The notes beneath the pieces are model-generated. The model was not told the origin of the DNA. It did not search any database and was given only the letters and a program-made list of their open reading frames with translations. A program made the position numbers and the translations under genes. This document shows, one piece after another, positions 51,102 to 60,473 of a stretch of DNA of 64,000 nt. The stretch comes from UBA2316 sp043757515 (GTDB lineage: Bacteria; Bdellovibrionota; Bdellovibrionia; Bdellovibrionales; Bdellovibrionaceae): assembly GCA_043757515.1 (NCBI GenBank), contig JAYVPD010000012.1, forward strand, positions 25,284 through 89,283, in the 5' to 3' direction. Each line of letters begins with the position of its first letter. The stretch's first letter is position 1.

Positions 51102-51845
51102 ATGAAGGATTTTATTTTTTTAGCACTTGCGCTTACCGCTGCCGCTTGTTCCCACCAGCCTCTGCAACCCGATAAAACGCCAAGACTTCCTTCTCAAGAA
51201 GCAAAAAAAATCCTGGTATTTCCATCGGGGGACGCCAGTTCCTATGACGACGAACAAATGGCGCAATTGGAAGCGGTCGCAGAGCTAGCTCAAAAACGGG
51301 CAGCCGACTACAATAATCCTAAAAATCCATGGGTTGCCGATCTCCACAAAGCACCAGTTCACCCTAAAGTTTTAAAAGCGTTGAAAGAATTTAATGATAA
51401 CAAGGAATACAAAAACTCGGCATTAGCCTTTGCGGCCGACGTAACATCGCAAATATGTCAGATAAACGAACTGACAGATGCTTCCGAATTGATTTCAGAA
51501 AAAGCGGTTCAAGAATTAATGGACACAGGCCGAGCTATGGCAACTTGGGCTCAGTTAAAATATCAACTTGATGATATGCGATTAAACTATTGCTACCGAA
51601 GTATGAAGGCCTTGGTCGCAGCCGCAAACAGCATTAAGCTTTCAGTAAAAGATTTGGTAGCAGTAAAGCCAAAATTAAACGACAAAGGCTGTGAAAAAAT
51701 GTATGAAGCCGAAGTCAAAGATGGCGCCCGTGAAGCTGGAATTTACATTGCCGGTTGTAAAATGGGATGGCGCCAAGAACACATGGCTAATATCGTTACT
51801 GCCATTCGTAAATTTCGGGCAACTATTAAAGAAGAGCCTTTATAA
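51102..51845 (+). CDS. Lipoprotein of unknown function
   Basis: 247 residues. Leader 'MKDFIFLALALTAAACSH' with a canonical lipobox (A-A-A-C). The mature part is helical and charged, with three further Cys in 'CQINEL', 'LNYCYR' and 'GCEKMYEAE', and a 'GIYIAGCKMGWRQE' motif. AAGAAAGGA precedes the ATG. No family recognised. A long hairpin terminator follows. Confidence 0.75.
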   Translation: MKDFIFLALALTAAACSHQPLQPDKTPRLPSQEAKKILVFPSGDASSYDDEQMAQLEAVAELAQKRAADYNNPKNPWVADLHKAPVHPKVLKALKEFNDNKEYKNSALAFAADVTSQICQINELTDASELISEKAVQELMDTGRAMATWAQLKYQLDDMRLNYCYRSMKALVAAANSIKLSVKDLVAVKPKLNDKGCEKMYEAEVKDGAREAGIYIAGCKMGWRQEHMANIVTAIRKFRATIKEEPL

Positions 51846-51850
51846 AGGGA

Positions 51851-51891
51851 TAGTCAGAAAAATTCCATACAAAGGGAAATTTTCCTGACTA
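51851..51891 (+). terminator. Long hairpin terminator
   Basis: TAGTCAG at 51851-51857 pairs with CTGACTA at 51885-51891; the pairing continues through A/T-rich inner arms with one bulge, giving about 15 bp around an 8-nt loop. Followed by ACTTTTATA. Confidence 0.7.
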
Positions 51892-51997
51892 ACTTTTATA
51901 CATCTTCAGAATTAAATTCATTGAATCAAAAATAACGACCTTTTTTTATCCACTGTGGTAATCATCGGCACGAGTCGGGGGACTTGGGGTGGTGGTT

Positions 51998-53218
51998 GTG
52001 AACAGGGGATTTGGGTTTTTTTTACTTTTCATTGCGGTTTCATTTTTAAATCTAAACAGCGCGCTGAGCGGGCCGATCAGTTCCTGTCAGCGGTATTATG
52101 GGTCCATTTCTACAAGCAGGGAAGCGGCCAATTTGAATTACTATTTGAAAGGCCCTGCTGGCACTTCTGATAAATCAGTGGTGACGGCCATAGCTCACAA
52201 AAATGGAAAAGTTATTTTTATCAAAAACAAAAATGACGAATGGGTTTCACGCCACGATGCGGTTGAAAATACGTTGACCGCCGAAGGCGACATTCGTCTG
52301 CCGATTTTTCTTTTGGGTTCAGAGCTGGCCGCTAAACTTGGCTACGTAATTAAAGATCTCGGTGAACAACGATTGGAAATTGAAGTACCCGACGCTGATA
52401 CTTTGGGGTTAAAGGTGGGTGAAATTAATCGTTCGCTAAAAGCAAGAGGGTTAGAACCAGTCACTTACCTTCCCGTTCGAACAGGTTTTGTAACCATTAG
52501 AGAAACGATTGATATTATTTTGTCAGCTAAAGGTGATTATTTAGTACATTTCCCTTATGCAGACAATGATTTAGCCATTGCCTCGCATGAGGCTTCTTTT
52601 CATTTGGGTTCGATCCTGCTTAACCGTAAAATTGTATCTCGAGCGCGGAAAATTACGGAAGAAACTCAAGAACTATTAAATATCATAGAGGCCCATCAAA
52701 ACGAATTTGGTCCAAAATATAGACGATTAATGGGACAGCTTAGGATCGAAAGAAATTTTGAAATGGACGCGGGCCTTGCTAGCATGGTGACAAGTCCTGG
52801 GTTTAGTCGCCGAGACAATGATATGAAATCGTATGGTGAAATTCAGGAAAAATTCACAGATCGCTATTGGAACTACATGTTGCGAAATGTAGAATTTTTA
52901 GCCCACCCTAAGATGCAACCCTTCGAAGCGGTCTTAGCTAGATTACAATTAATCACTGGCCAAGACTTTGGGGCTGAAATTAAAAGCAATGTGAGTTCGA
53001 TTCAAAGCACGATTTTAGAGCGCGCCAAAGTAGGAACTAAAGTGCCATTGGAAACTCAAGAAGCAGCGGCTCTTAAAAAAATCGTAAAATTATATGTTCA
53101 AAAAATAAGATCGAAAGAAGAAATTGGCAGTTCGCAAGAATGGCTTCTGGAATTTATCAAAGGCCTTGACCAACGAATTAAAGATCTTTCGGATTCCCTG
53201 CCGGAAACCAGGCACTAG
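51998..53218 (+). CDS. Exported protein of unknown function
   Basis: GTG 51998 is preferred over 51989: it leaves a normal signal peptide, 'NRGFGFFLLFIAVSFLNL' ending 'NSALSG', after a GGGG stretch; 406 residues. The mature protein is soluble with two Cys at the start ('SSCQRYYGS') region only. Segments 'YLVHFPYADNDLAIASHEA' and 'ERNFEMDAGLASMV' contain His/Glu/Asp that could bind a metal, but I recognise no protease motif. It ends in a 4-bp convergent overlap with the DUF455 gene. Confidence 0.7.
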   Translation: MNRGFGFFLLFIAVSFLNLNSALSGPISSCQRYYGSISTSREAANLNYYLKGPAGTSDKSVVTAIAHKNGKVIFIKNKNDEWVSRHDAVENTLTAEGDIRLPIFLLGSELAAKLGYVIKDLGEQRLEIEVPDADTLGLKVGEINRSLKARGLEPVTYLPVRTGFVTIRETIDIILSAKGDYLVHFPYADNDLAIASHEASFHLGSILLNRKIVSRARKITEETQELLNIIEAHQNEFGPKYRRLMGQLRIERNFEMDAGLASMVTSPGFSRRDNDMKSYGEIQEKFTDRYWNYMLRNVEFLAHPKMQPFEAVLARLQLITGQDFGAEIKSNVSSIQSTILERAKVGTKVPLETQEAAALKKIVKLYVQKIRSKEEIGSSQEWLLEFIKGLDQRIKDLSDSLPETRH

Positions 53219-54039
53219 ATTGCAGTAGTTCCTGATTTTGTGGAGAGGGCTGGTGTTTCGACTTTAGGTGTTTGAAACTTAGCCATCCGGCTTCGAAGAT
53301 TTTCAAGGTAATCCATTTCGCTTTCTGTAAAGCCAGCAAGGGCCCGTGCCTTTCTGCTAATAATTTCAATTCTCTTGGGAATCCGGTATCGAAATGACTC
53401 GAGTCTTGGACCAAAATCGTCTTGAGGGTTTATTCCTTCACGATTGCAAATTTCACCATACCAACGCGAACCAAATTGAACATGGCCAATTTCTTCTTCG
53501 AATATGTGCTTAGTAATCTTGTGAAGCGGTGATTCCAATACTCCATCTAGACGACGAAGTAAGGTGTCACCGGCATCTAAACCGCTGCCTTCTAAATAGC
53601 GATGCACGATTAAAATTCTATCAATAAGAGAATCTGATTTGTCGACGGACGCCCACAGCATTGTGTGGGCCGGCCAATCGCCCCATTTAAATCCAAGCCT
53701 TTCGATTCCATCCAGACACAATTTTAAATGCTGTCCTTCTGATCGAGTAATGTCTGCTAGTTCGAGCCGAAATTCTTCTGGGGCTAACGGAAATTCATGC
53801 AAGGTTCGCAGCCCAAGTTCCATCGCTTGTAGTTCAATGCTGGCTAAATCATGCAATAAACGCGCTTGTCCTTCCCTGTAAGAAAGTCCTTTTTTAGCCG
53901 GCAATGCGCCTGGGACTAAAATTGGTAGATCTCGTCCCGGAACTTCGGGAAACTGGGAAAAGGGATTTGTAAACGCCAATTCTATAGAAGTTTCTAACTC
54001 AGAAATTTTTTGATATACCGGTTCTGTATCAAATACCAT
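53215..54039 (-). CDS. DUF455 family ferritin-like protein
   Basis: 274 residues. The core is a four-helix bundle with metal-ligand-like Glu and His: 'ARLLHDLASIELQAMELGL', 'ITRSEGQHLKLC', and 'HIFEEEIGHVQFGSRWY', the E-x6-Y and E-E-x2-H patterns of ferritin-like DUF455 proteins. A di-iron or similar centre is likely; the reaction is unknown. 75 bp separate it from the LD-carboxypeptidase gene upstream on the same strand. Confidence 0.85.
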   Translation of the reverse strand: MVFDTEPVYQKISELETSIELAFTNPFSQFPEVPGRDLPILVPGALPAKKGLSYREGQARLLHDLASIELQAMELGLRTLHEFPLAPEEFRLELADITRSEGQHLKLCLDGIERLGFKWGDWPAHTMLWASVDKSDSLIDRILIVHRYLEGSGLDAGDTLLRRLDGVLESPLHKITKHIFEEEIGHVQFGSRWYGEICNREGINPQDDFGPRLESFRYRIPKRIEIISRKARALAGFTESEMDYLENLRSRMAKFQTPKVETPALSTKSGTTAI

Positions 54040-54114
54040 TGACGAATTGTAACTTTATTAAATGGATATTTCAAAATATTAATTGAAATTTAATATATTG
54101 GATCACCCCATGAG

Positions 54115-55137
54115 TTATTCGACTGAACCATCCAGTAGAGAAAATTCGACACTATTACCGAAGGCCAATAGTTTTGCCGGTGCCAATAGGGGCATGGTTA
54201 TAAGTGGTAACGTGTGTCCGCAATCAAAATCGCAAACGATCGGGTAGTTGCGTGGACCAATAATTTCTTGAAATAAAGATTCATAATTAAACGGCGCATT
54301 TTGCTGATCATAGTTTTCAGGTTTGCTGATGATTAGGCCTGAAATTTCATCAAATACCCCAATCAAACTTAACTGCCTCAAGTTTCGTTCTGTCCTTGAA
54401 AGGGTGGCTTCTGTATCTTCAAACATCAGGATTTTACCACGTAGATCGGGGAAATACTTTGTTCCGCAACTGCTCATGAAAATGTTAAAACAGGCGGGCA
54501 GTATAGGTCCAGACGCTTCCCCTTTATTCACAATACGCCAGTCTTGCTGTTTATGCCATAGACGTGGAAGGGACTTCCAGTCGCCATTTTCCCAGCTGCG
54601 TTGATGACGGCTCCAATGGTCGGGTGGGTGTATAGGCCTGACTCCAGACGTATGGTTACAAACGGCATCTAAAAAATATTTAATACTGATTGGATCCCCG
54701 TCGGGCCATTCTCCAAGCCATCGCATAACGGTGGGTCCGTAAAATGTTTGCAACTGTGAATAATGGGAAATAGCCAGATGCAAAGACGTTATGTCACTGA
54801 AGCCACAGATCATTTTGCGAGCGTCGCGGATACGTTTAAAATCTAAATACGGAATTAGACTATTTGAAGTCGCGCCGCCGTCAGTAGCGATCAAACCCTG
54901 GACATCAGGGTCTTCAATCAATTGCATCATTTCCAAGGCTCGTTCCGAGCCAGAAGCCGTTCGGTAGCCCTCTGAAGCCCGTGATGCTGTCAATTCACCA
55001 AGCTTGATTTTGAATCCCATTTGTTTCAGATTTTTTAATCCATTTTCAAACATCTCGGGATTGTAATCATAGGCAGGCGAAGACGGTGTGAAAATACCCA
55101 AGGTATCGCCAAATTTCAATAATCGCGGTTTTAGCAT
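54115..55137 (-). CDS. LD-carboxypeptidase / MccF-like serine peptidase (S66)
   Basis: 340 residues. Nucleophile motif 'CGFSDITSLHLAI' (Ser about 113), Glu in 'LMFEDTEATLSRTERNL' and His in 'CDFDCGHTLPLITM' form the family's Ser-Glu-His triad. N-terminal 'GDTLGIFTPSSPAYDY' is the usual opening. Members cut the L-D bond of tetrapeptide wall fragments (LdcA) or peptide-nucleotides (MccF). No signal peptide, so cytoplasmic murein recycling is likely. Confidence 0.92.
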   Translation of the reverse strand: MLKPRLLKFGDTLGIFTPSSPAYDYNPEMFENGLKNLKQMGFKIKLGELTASRASEGYRTASGSERALEMMQLIEDPDVQGLIATDGGATSNSLIPYLDFKRIRDARKMICGFSDITSLHLAISHYSQLQTFYGPTVMRWLGEWPDGDPISIKYFLDAVCNHTSGVRPIHPPDHWSRHQRSWENGDWKSLPRLWHKQQDWRIVNKGEASGPILPACFNIFMSSCGTKYFPDLRGKILMFEDTEATLSRTERNLRQLSLIGVFDEISGLIISKPENYDQQNAPFNYESLFQEIIGPRNYPIVCDFDCGHTLPLITMPLLAPAKLLAFGNSVEFSLLDGSVE

Positions 55138-55220
55138 GGAAAAATAGTAACATGGTTTTCATTTTATGAAAACTGGAGAACCGTAGTTTGAAAGAAATAA
55201 GAGTGACGATTTTACAATTT

Positions 55221-56321
55221 CTATCCAGGTCCAATTTTATCGATAGAGATAAGGTCTTTGCATCCGCGGATGTATCCGTTGGCAGATTTGTTTATAAGAT
55301 TTTGAATTGTGAGGTTGGACTCGTCTGTTTTGGCATCCAATGTGGTTGCCATTAAATTAATTTGAATTTCCGTCAGTTTATCGCCTTTGCAAACGATAAT
55401 AAACCGAGAGCTTGCGCCCGGTCCAAATGAGTCATCCAGTGATTGCAGTAATTCCGTTTTTTTTAAATTCGATTTATTTACAAAGACACGAACGAGCAAC
55501 CCAGCTTTAGATTGATTGAAATCCTTCAACAAGGTGATGGCGCGGTTAAAGTACGCAGAGCTATCCAAAGGCTGACAGGTTCCATGTTTGTTCCATTCGT
55601 GACGCTCTAAACACGATCCAGCAGCTTTGCTTGGCATAACAGATGCTAAATCCTTTTCGACGCTTTGGCTTGAAATAATTACTTCGGGATAGTTACAAAA
55701 ATTCGACTCACTCTTTTTTACATCGCCGCAAAATCCGTAGTTTTGACCGCAGCTATTTTTATTTGGCCATAGTCCATGCAAAGTGAAATTCTCTGCTTGA
55801 AAAGTGTCTGGTGCTATAAACTGCGCGAGTTTACATTCTGGTTTATCGGGCTTTTCTTCGCAGAACGCCGGTTGCCAGCTCATGGCTAGAACAACAGAAT
55901 CTATTTCACTTAATGTATTGCACGCTGTTGGACTTGGTTTACTGGGAGCGCCGGGGGTAATAGTTGAAGATATAACACAAACCTCTGGAGATATTCCATT
56001 CGCGGTTTTGAAATTTTGTAAACTGCCAACAAAGTCTATTGAACCATCTTCATTGAGTTTTTTAAGTGATTCATCAAACTTTAATTTCACCTCTTGGCCG
56101 TTTTTCAGTCCATACGCCAGGCCGTCTTGCCTAAAATAGAATTTTTGATAACTTGAGAACGGTTTACTTTTTAGACCAAAACATTCATTGGCCAGTTCCA
56201 TCGCAGACTGAACGGCTGGTTGAACTTCAGATGGGGTGGTAAGCCGCGACGTGATGTCTGTTTGGGTTTGGGAAAATACAATCGTTGAAAAAAACAATAG
56301 AGAAGCAAAAAGTAGTTTCAT
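55221..56321 (-). CDS. Secreted ribonuclease T2 with extra N-terminal domain
   Basis: 366 residues with signal peptide 'MKLLFASLLFFSTIVFSQ'. Residues of about 130-340 are RNase T2: conserved site I 'FTLHGLWPNKNSCG' and site II 'ERHEWNKHGTC' supply the catalytic His/Glu/His, and several Cys fit the usual disulphides. Residues 20-130 form an added domain ('ECFGLKSKPFSSYQKFYF', 'GLKNGQEVKLKFD') that I do not recognise. It degrades RNA in the periplasm or outside, useful for scavenging nucleotides from prey or debris. Confidence 0.92.
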   Translation of the reverse strand: MKLLFASLLFFSTIVFSQTQTDITSRLTTPSEVQPAVQSAMELANECFGLKSKPFSSYQKFYFRQDGLAYGLKNGQEVKLKFDESLKKLNEDGSIDFVGSLQNFKTANGISPEVCVISSTITPGAPSKPSPTACNTLSEIDSVVLAMSWQPAFCEEKPDKPECKLAQFIAPDTFQAENFTLHGLWPNKNSCGQNYGFCGDVKKSESNFCNYPEVIISSQSVEKDLASVMPSKAAGSCLERHEWNKHGTCQPLDSSAYFNRAITLLKDFNQSKAGLLVRVFVNKSNLKKTELLQSLDDSFGPGASSRFIIVCKGDKLTEIQINLMATTLDAKTDESNLTIQNLINKSANGYIRGCKDLISIDKIGPG

Positions 56322-56396
56322 GGAACCATCCTCGTTAGGGCCAATTCCATAGCAACCTTTGGGCCAAGATTGCAGGAGCCATTTTGAGCCTGATTC

Positions 56397-57698
56397 TTAC
56401 TTTAACTCATCCCAGGACTTCGCGCTTTCGATTAAGCCTGACAGTATAGAGTGAAAGAAATTCTTGGTTTCCATCTTTTCTGCCCCAAATCGTTGTTTAA
56501 ATTCATTTTGAATAAACGGAACGTGGGCTGTTCCACCGGTTAAAAAGACATGTTCAATTTGCGATTCCTGTAAACCCGCTTGTTCCAGGCAGCGATCTAG
56601 GGCAGCAAAAATTTCGGTTTTGATTTTTGCAGACCAGTCTTCAAATTCAAAACTTGAAAACACTTCTGCTGTTTCTAAATCAGGGTAGTCAAACTTAAAA
56701 GAACTGGTAGGCTTAATAGAAAGATTTTTTTTTGTTTTTTCGATTTCTTCAAAGAAAGCAAAAATTTGCTGATCTTCAAGCATGATAAACAGTCGATCGA
56801 TAAGCGCTTTGTCACTAGGTCGCAAGGTGCATTTACGAACCTCTTTGATAAACTCATAGGTGTCTCGTTCTTTTAGATGGACGATCTGCGAAGGTTTATT
56901 CAATCGATCCATAATCGAAACCGGCATAGTCATGATATTGTCTGACATCGGCAAACGGTAGTTAATTTGAGCGCCAAAACCACGATTTAGCCGAGCACTC
57001 ATAAATACACTATCTAAAGAATCACCGGCCAATGGGCATCCCTCGACGGCCAGAACATCTTTTTTCTGAAAGCCATTCGGCGTAATCTTCATTATGGTGA
57101 AATCGGACGTCCCGCCGCCGAAATCGCCAATTAAAATCGTTTTTTCTTGATCGATTCCACGACGAAATTCTAAGGCAGCGGCCAGTGGCTCTGGAATAAA
57201 AATAACATCGCTAAAGCCAGCGAATTCAGCCGCCTTTTTCATTCGGTGAATGGCAAACTCATCGGCAACAGGATCCATTGAATAGCGGGCGGGACGACCA
57301 ATAACTGCTTTAGTGATCGTCACATTTAAAATCGCCTCAGCCCGCTTTTTTAATTCTAGTAAAAACAGGCCAATCATATTTTCTAAAGATAAAACACGAT
57401 TGGCAAAGACCGTCCCAAGATAATGGCGATTGGGTAAATGTGATTTAAACGATCGAAAAAGCCGTCCTTCCATTTCATATTCGGTGTATTTTTTTAACGC
57501 TTCGGCCCCGTAAAAACAATTGTCTGCATCGGGAAAATACAGCAGCGTTCGCATTAGGGTTGGATCCGGACTGAAGGGATCTACTGAAATATTATCTATC
57601 CGTTGTCCTTTATGAAGAGCGCCCACAAGGGAATGACTCGTCCCAAAATCAATAGCTAAAATAGTTTCCTGGATGTCTGAATTGGCAAGGGTAGGCAT
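56397..57698 (-). CDS. Hsp70-like protein of the YegD type
   Basis: 433 residues, an actin/Hsp70 ATPase without the substrate-binding half. Motifs: phosphate 1 'LAIDFGTSHSLVGAL', phosphate 2 'LIGDFGGGTSDFTIM' and adenosine 'VFLTGGTAHVPFIQ'. Family length (about 430-450) and the insert with 'LPMSDNIMTMPVSIMDRL' match YegD rather than DnaK. Client proteins unknown. Divergent from the TauE gene. Confidence 0.9.
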   Translation of the reverse strand: MPTLANSDIQETILAIDFGTSHSLVGALHKGQRIDNISVDPFSPDPTLMRTLLYFPDADNCFYGAEALKKYTEYEMEGRLFRSFKSHLPNRHYLGTVFANRVLSLENMIGLFLLELKKRAEAILNVTITKAVIGRPARYSMDPVADEFAIHRMKKAAEFAGFSDVIFIPEPLAAALEFRRGIDQEKTILIGDFGGGTSDFTIMKITPNGFQKKDVLAVEGCPLAGDSLDSVFMSARLNRGFGAQINYRLPMSDNIMTMPVSIMDRLNKPSQIVHLKERDTYEFIKEVRKCTLRPSDKALIDRLFIMLEDQQIFAFFEEIEKTKKNLSIKPTSSFKFDYPDLETAEVFSSFEFEDWSAKIKTEIFAALDRCLEQAGLQESQIEHVFLTGGTAHVPFIQNEFKQRFGAEKMETKNFFHSILSGLIESAKSWDELK

Positions 57699-57810
57699 TG
57701 ACTCATTCTAAATTCTAAATTCCAATTTAAGCAATCCAAAATTTAGAACTACAATATTAAAATGAAGCCAAATCGTTGATTAAATGCAAGAAAGCATAAT
57801 AGGGTGAAAG

Positions 57811-58533
57811 ATGCATTTCCACGACATTATACTCATTCTATTTGCCTTTTTGTCTGAATTTATCGGCACCTTGAGCGGCTTCGGTTCCTCAATATTTTTT
57901 GTGCCTTTGGCTGTTTTGGTAGAAAGTTTCCATTTCGTATTGGCCATAACGGCAATTCTTCATCGCTGCGGCAATTTTTCCAGAATTTTTACTTTCAAAG
58001 ACTCTTTTCAAAAAGGCATTTTTCTTCGTTTGGCACTTCCATCGATAGTGCTAACAGTTTTGGGTGCTCTTTTAGCGACTCAAGTGAAGACTCCTTTGCT
58101 TGAAAATGGTCTTGGTGTTGTTCTTATATTTCTTTCGGTCGTTTTATTATTTGGGAAGAAATTAATTCAACTTTTACCATCACGTGTGGCCGTTGTATTG
58201 TGCGGTGTCTCGGGATTCTTGACTGGGCTAGTCGGCACGGGCGGAGCGATTCGAGGAATTGCGCTGACGGCTTTGAATGTTGAAAAAAATGCGTTCGTGT
58301 GCTTGTCGGCTTCTATTGATATAGAGGGAGATTTTTTTCGAATGATCATTTATTTAAGGAATGGGTTTGTGGACTGGAGCCAATGGTTTTATATTCCACT
58401 ATTGGGTATTGCTGCCATTCTAGGTTCTAAATTTGTTAAGGGTATAATGAATCAGATCAAACAAGAGCAATTCGATAGAATCGTTTCGTTTTTTATTTTT
58501 TTAAGCGGGATCGTTCTTGTCCTTGAAAATTAA
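57811..58533 (+). CDS. TauE/SafE-family membrane permease
   Basis: 240 residues, about eight helices in two similar halves, with the family motifs 'EFIGTLSGFGSSIFFVPL' and 'VSGFLTGLVGTGGAIRGIAL'. Members export sulfite, sulfonates or organic anions; the substrate here is unknown. A loose inverted repeat (AGCTGG 58533-58538, CCAGCT 58559-58564) follows the stop. Confidence 0.85.
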   Translation: MHFHDIILILFAFLSEFIGTLSGFGSSIFFVPLAVLVESFHFVLAITAILHRCGNFSRIFTFKDSFQKGIFLRLALPSIVLTVLGALLATQVKTPLLENGLGVVLIFLSVVLLFGKKLIQLLPSRVAVVLCGVSGFLTGLVGTGGAIRGIALTALNVEKNAFVCLSASIDIEGDFFRMIIYLRNGFVDWSQWFYIPLLGIAAILGSKFVKGIMNQIKQEQFDRIVSFFIFLSGIVLVLEN

Positions 58534-58630
58534 GCTGGCAAGTCCCAATAAGTGTATTCCAGCTTTACACAGGGCGACCAAATTGAGTTGTGTTCTATAC
58601 AGTTAATAATGGATATTTTAAACTGAACCC

Positions 58631-58870
58631 GTGAAGAAATTAAATTATTTTCTAATCGCCGTTTTCATAGTTTCATCAATTAATTTGTTTCTCTGTTTGA
58701 ATTCCATCGGACTCCCTGATGATCACAAAACAGAATTCGAGAGCTTATTTGAAGGACCGTTCACCATTATACTTTTACTAAACGTTTTATTTGCGTTTCT
58801 ATTTTTATCAGCCGCTGCAAATTACCAAACAATGAAGTATTTTGTTTCAAAAGTTCGTGTGATTTTGTGA
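58631..58870 (+). CDS. Small two-helix membrane protein
   Basis: 79 residues from GTG 58631. A first helix 'YFLIAVFIVSSINLFLCL' and a second 'FTIILLLNVLFAFLFLSA' flank a short acidic loop. No clear ribosome site and no family recognised. The hydrophobic pattern suggests a real gene. Confidence 0.5.
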   Translation: MKKLNYFLIAVFIVSSINLFLCLNSIGLPDDHKTEFESLFEGPFTIILLLNVLFAFLFLSAAANYQTMKYFVSKVRVIL

Positions 58871-59242
58871 TTCTATCTGCTTTCATTATTTCAACAATTT
58901 CCATTTGGATATATCTTATAGCCCATTTTGAAAACGTTACCGGCGGGTAAAGTCGGGAAAATAAATGTTTTATTTGGAAAGGTGGGCACGGTGAAGTTGA
59001 ATGGACTGCGAACCCTAGACCCACTCAAAACTTGAGAGCTGATAAGGACTGAGCTAAAATTGAATTAAACCCTCTTACGAGTTAGAACATCCCCTCAGGG
59101 GAACATCCACAAACGGACCTCTGGCTGAAGTAAATTTATACCAAATCCGTGTTAGACTCTTTCGAGAGTGGATGTAAACTGAAATGTTTAACACCATTTA
59201 AAATCTGGAGGAGGAGGCTTCTGAAATACTTTATTGGACTTG

Positions 59243-59368
59243 ATGCGCACTCGACAACATCAAGATATTGAAGAGCATGCAGATATGGGCTTGGAGTCTG
59301 CGCAGAGGGAGCTTTTCCCGAATCTAGAAGCAAAGTCAAAATCACGCAAGATTCCCCTTAGCCCATGA
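59243..59368 (+). CDS. Possible small protein
   Basis: 41 residues starting 'MRTRQHQDIEEHADMGLESA', with 'QRELFPNLEAKSKSRK' near the end. Composition is protein-like and open frame extends a few codons upstream ('LLDL') to a stop, but no ribosome site is near. The opposite strand also has an open frame (59260-59517). Could be the relic of a larger gene. Confidence 0.3.
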   Translation: MRTRQHQDIEEHADMGLESAQRELFPNLEAKSKSRKIPLSP

Positions 59369-59423
59369 AACTGCGGGGCTTGCCCGGCGAGCTTCATTTG
59401 ATCAAAATGTAGTTGGTAGTTGT

Positions 59424-59513
59424 TTGAGTTTTGGGTTTGGAAAAACACATCGTTTTTTTGTCTCTGTGCTTGTAGTATTTTTGGTTTGCGGAGGCTGCGC
59501 GAAATTCGAATGA
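59424..59513 (+). CDS. Possible lipoprotein leader peptide or gene relic
   Basis: 29 residues from TTG 59424: 'HRFFVSVLVVFLVCGGC' followed by 'AKFE' and a stop. This is a near-perfect lipoprotein signal peptide with a lipobox, stopped four residues after the Cys, as in entericidin-like peptides or as a decayed lipoprotein. No ribosome site seen. Confidence 0.3.
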   Translation: MSFGFGKTHRFFVSVLVVFLVCGGCAKFE

Positions 59514-59523
59514 GCATCTTATT

Positions 59524-60390
59524 TTAATCCTTCGTTCGTCTAAATAGGCGTAGCTGATAATTCGAATCTAACGGGTGATCTGGGTGATCAAGATCTACTA
59601 GCGTTCCTGTTACAGAGAATTCATTTTCGGTGTATTGCATTTTTCCTACTACGTGTTTGTTTGTATCCAATACTAGGAAGCGAATTAACGGAATTGTCGG
59701 TAAAAAATTACTATCAAATACGATTTCAGTGTTTTGATTCTCTGCTACTAATCCAGTTACTCTGTGTTTGCCATCAAACGAATTGTTAAAATAGGTTTTG
59801 AATCGTCCATTGTCTTTCTTTAAAAAGTAGACGGTTGCACCTTGGCGAGTTTTTTCGTTAAAAGTTATTTGGATAAAATCATTTACTATCTTTTCACTTA
59901 TTTTATTTTTTAAAATGTACAGTATTCTAAATTGAATTTCTTCGTTTTTCGAAAAATATCTATAAACGGCATGAACTTCTGTAAACGCTACTAACTGTTG
60001 GACTTCCATCGATTCAACTACGAATCGGCTAGCATCGCTTAATATTTCATTTGGTCCAGATGTGTTTTTACGCGGTTTCTGGGTTCTTTTATTTATTTCT
60101 GCTAGTTCCAAAATAGATTCTAACTTTACCATTGAACTTCGAGAATGCGCCGATCGAGTACTTAAGAGAAAAACTTCTTTTTCGGCTGACGTTAGATTCA
60201 ATTTCTCTGCGATATTGGTGGCCATGCTTTCGGACAAGCCTTTTTGATTGCTTAGAATCTGCGATAGCATGGTCGGTGAAATTCCCAGATCTTGTGCGAA
60301 TTTTCGCAACGAAAACTTGGAATTCCGTGCCCTATGTTTGCTGAGAATGTTTTTCAAAAGTTGTACGTGGTAGAGTGCAAATTTTTCCAT
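59524..60390 (-). CDS. TIGR02147-family regulator (Xre-type HTH + DUF4423)
   Basis: 288 residues. N-terminal Cro-type helix-turn-helix 'FSLRKFAQDLGISPTMLSQIL' then 'SESMATNIAEKLNLTSAEKE'. The rest matches the TIGR02147/DUF4423 pattern seen in large paralogous sets in Bdellovibrio and Fibrobacter. The middle is degenerate ('RNTSG' region, 'YFSKNEEIQFRILYILK'), so the family call is good but not certain. Divergent from the hydrolase gene, whose promoter region holds a 9-bp tandem repeat. Confidence 0.75.
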   Translation of the reverse strand: MEKFALYHVQLLKNILSKHRARNSKFSLRKFAQDLGISPTMLSQILSNQKGLSESMATNIAEKLNLTSAEKEVFLLSTRSAHSRSSMVKLESILELAEINKRTQKPRKNTSGPNEILSDASRFVVESMEVQQLVAFTEVHAVYRYFSKNEEIQFRILYILKNKISEKIVNDFIQITFNEKTRQGATVYFLKKDNGRFKTYFNNSFDGKHRVTGLVAENQNTEIVFDSNFLPTIPLIRFLVLDTNKHVVGKMQYTENEFSVTGTLVDLDHPDHPLDSNYQLRLFRRTKD

Positions 60391-60440
60391 CTACTTAGAA
60401 TGATAAAACAATTGCCTGTAAATGTCCAAGTATTCTAGTG

Positions 60441-60473
60441 TTTGCTATGTTTGCTATGTTTGCTATGTTTGCT
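60441..60473. repeat. 9-bp tandem repeat between divergent genes
   Basis: TTTGCTATG repeated three times (60441-60467) plus a partial fourth, 80 bp before the hydrolase start and 50 bp before the regulator start. The period is near one helical turn, so it may be a protein-binding array; copy number could vary by slippage. Confidence 0.85.

Larger units (their letters stand above)
58871..59523. other. Gene-poor region with small hairpins
   Basis: About 650 bp without a firm gene. It holds CCCCT-C-AGGGG (59091-59101), ACTCT-TTCG-AGAGT (59156-59169, a UUCG-type hairpin if transcribed) and a GGAGGAGGAGG run near 59208. Two small plus-strand frames inside it are listed separately with low confidence. 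Confidence 0.4.

Noticed and set aside
59260..59517. 85-codon minus-strand frame after the regulator gene
   Set aside because: No ribosome site or domain, and plus-strand frames overlap it; cannot be supported.
60441..60473. CRISPR array
   Set aside because: Units are 9 bp, directly abutting, without spacers or cas genes.
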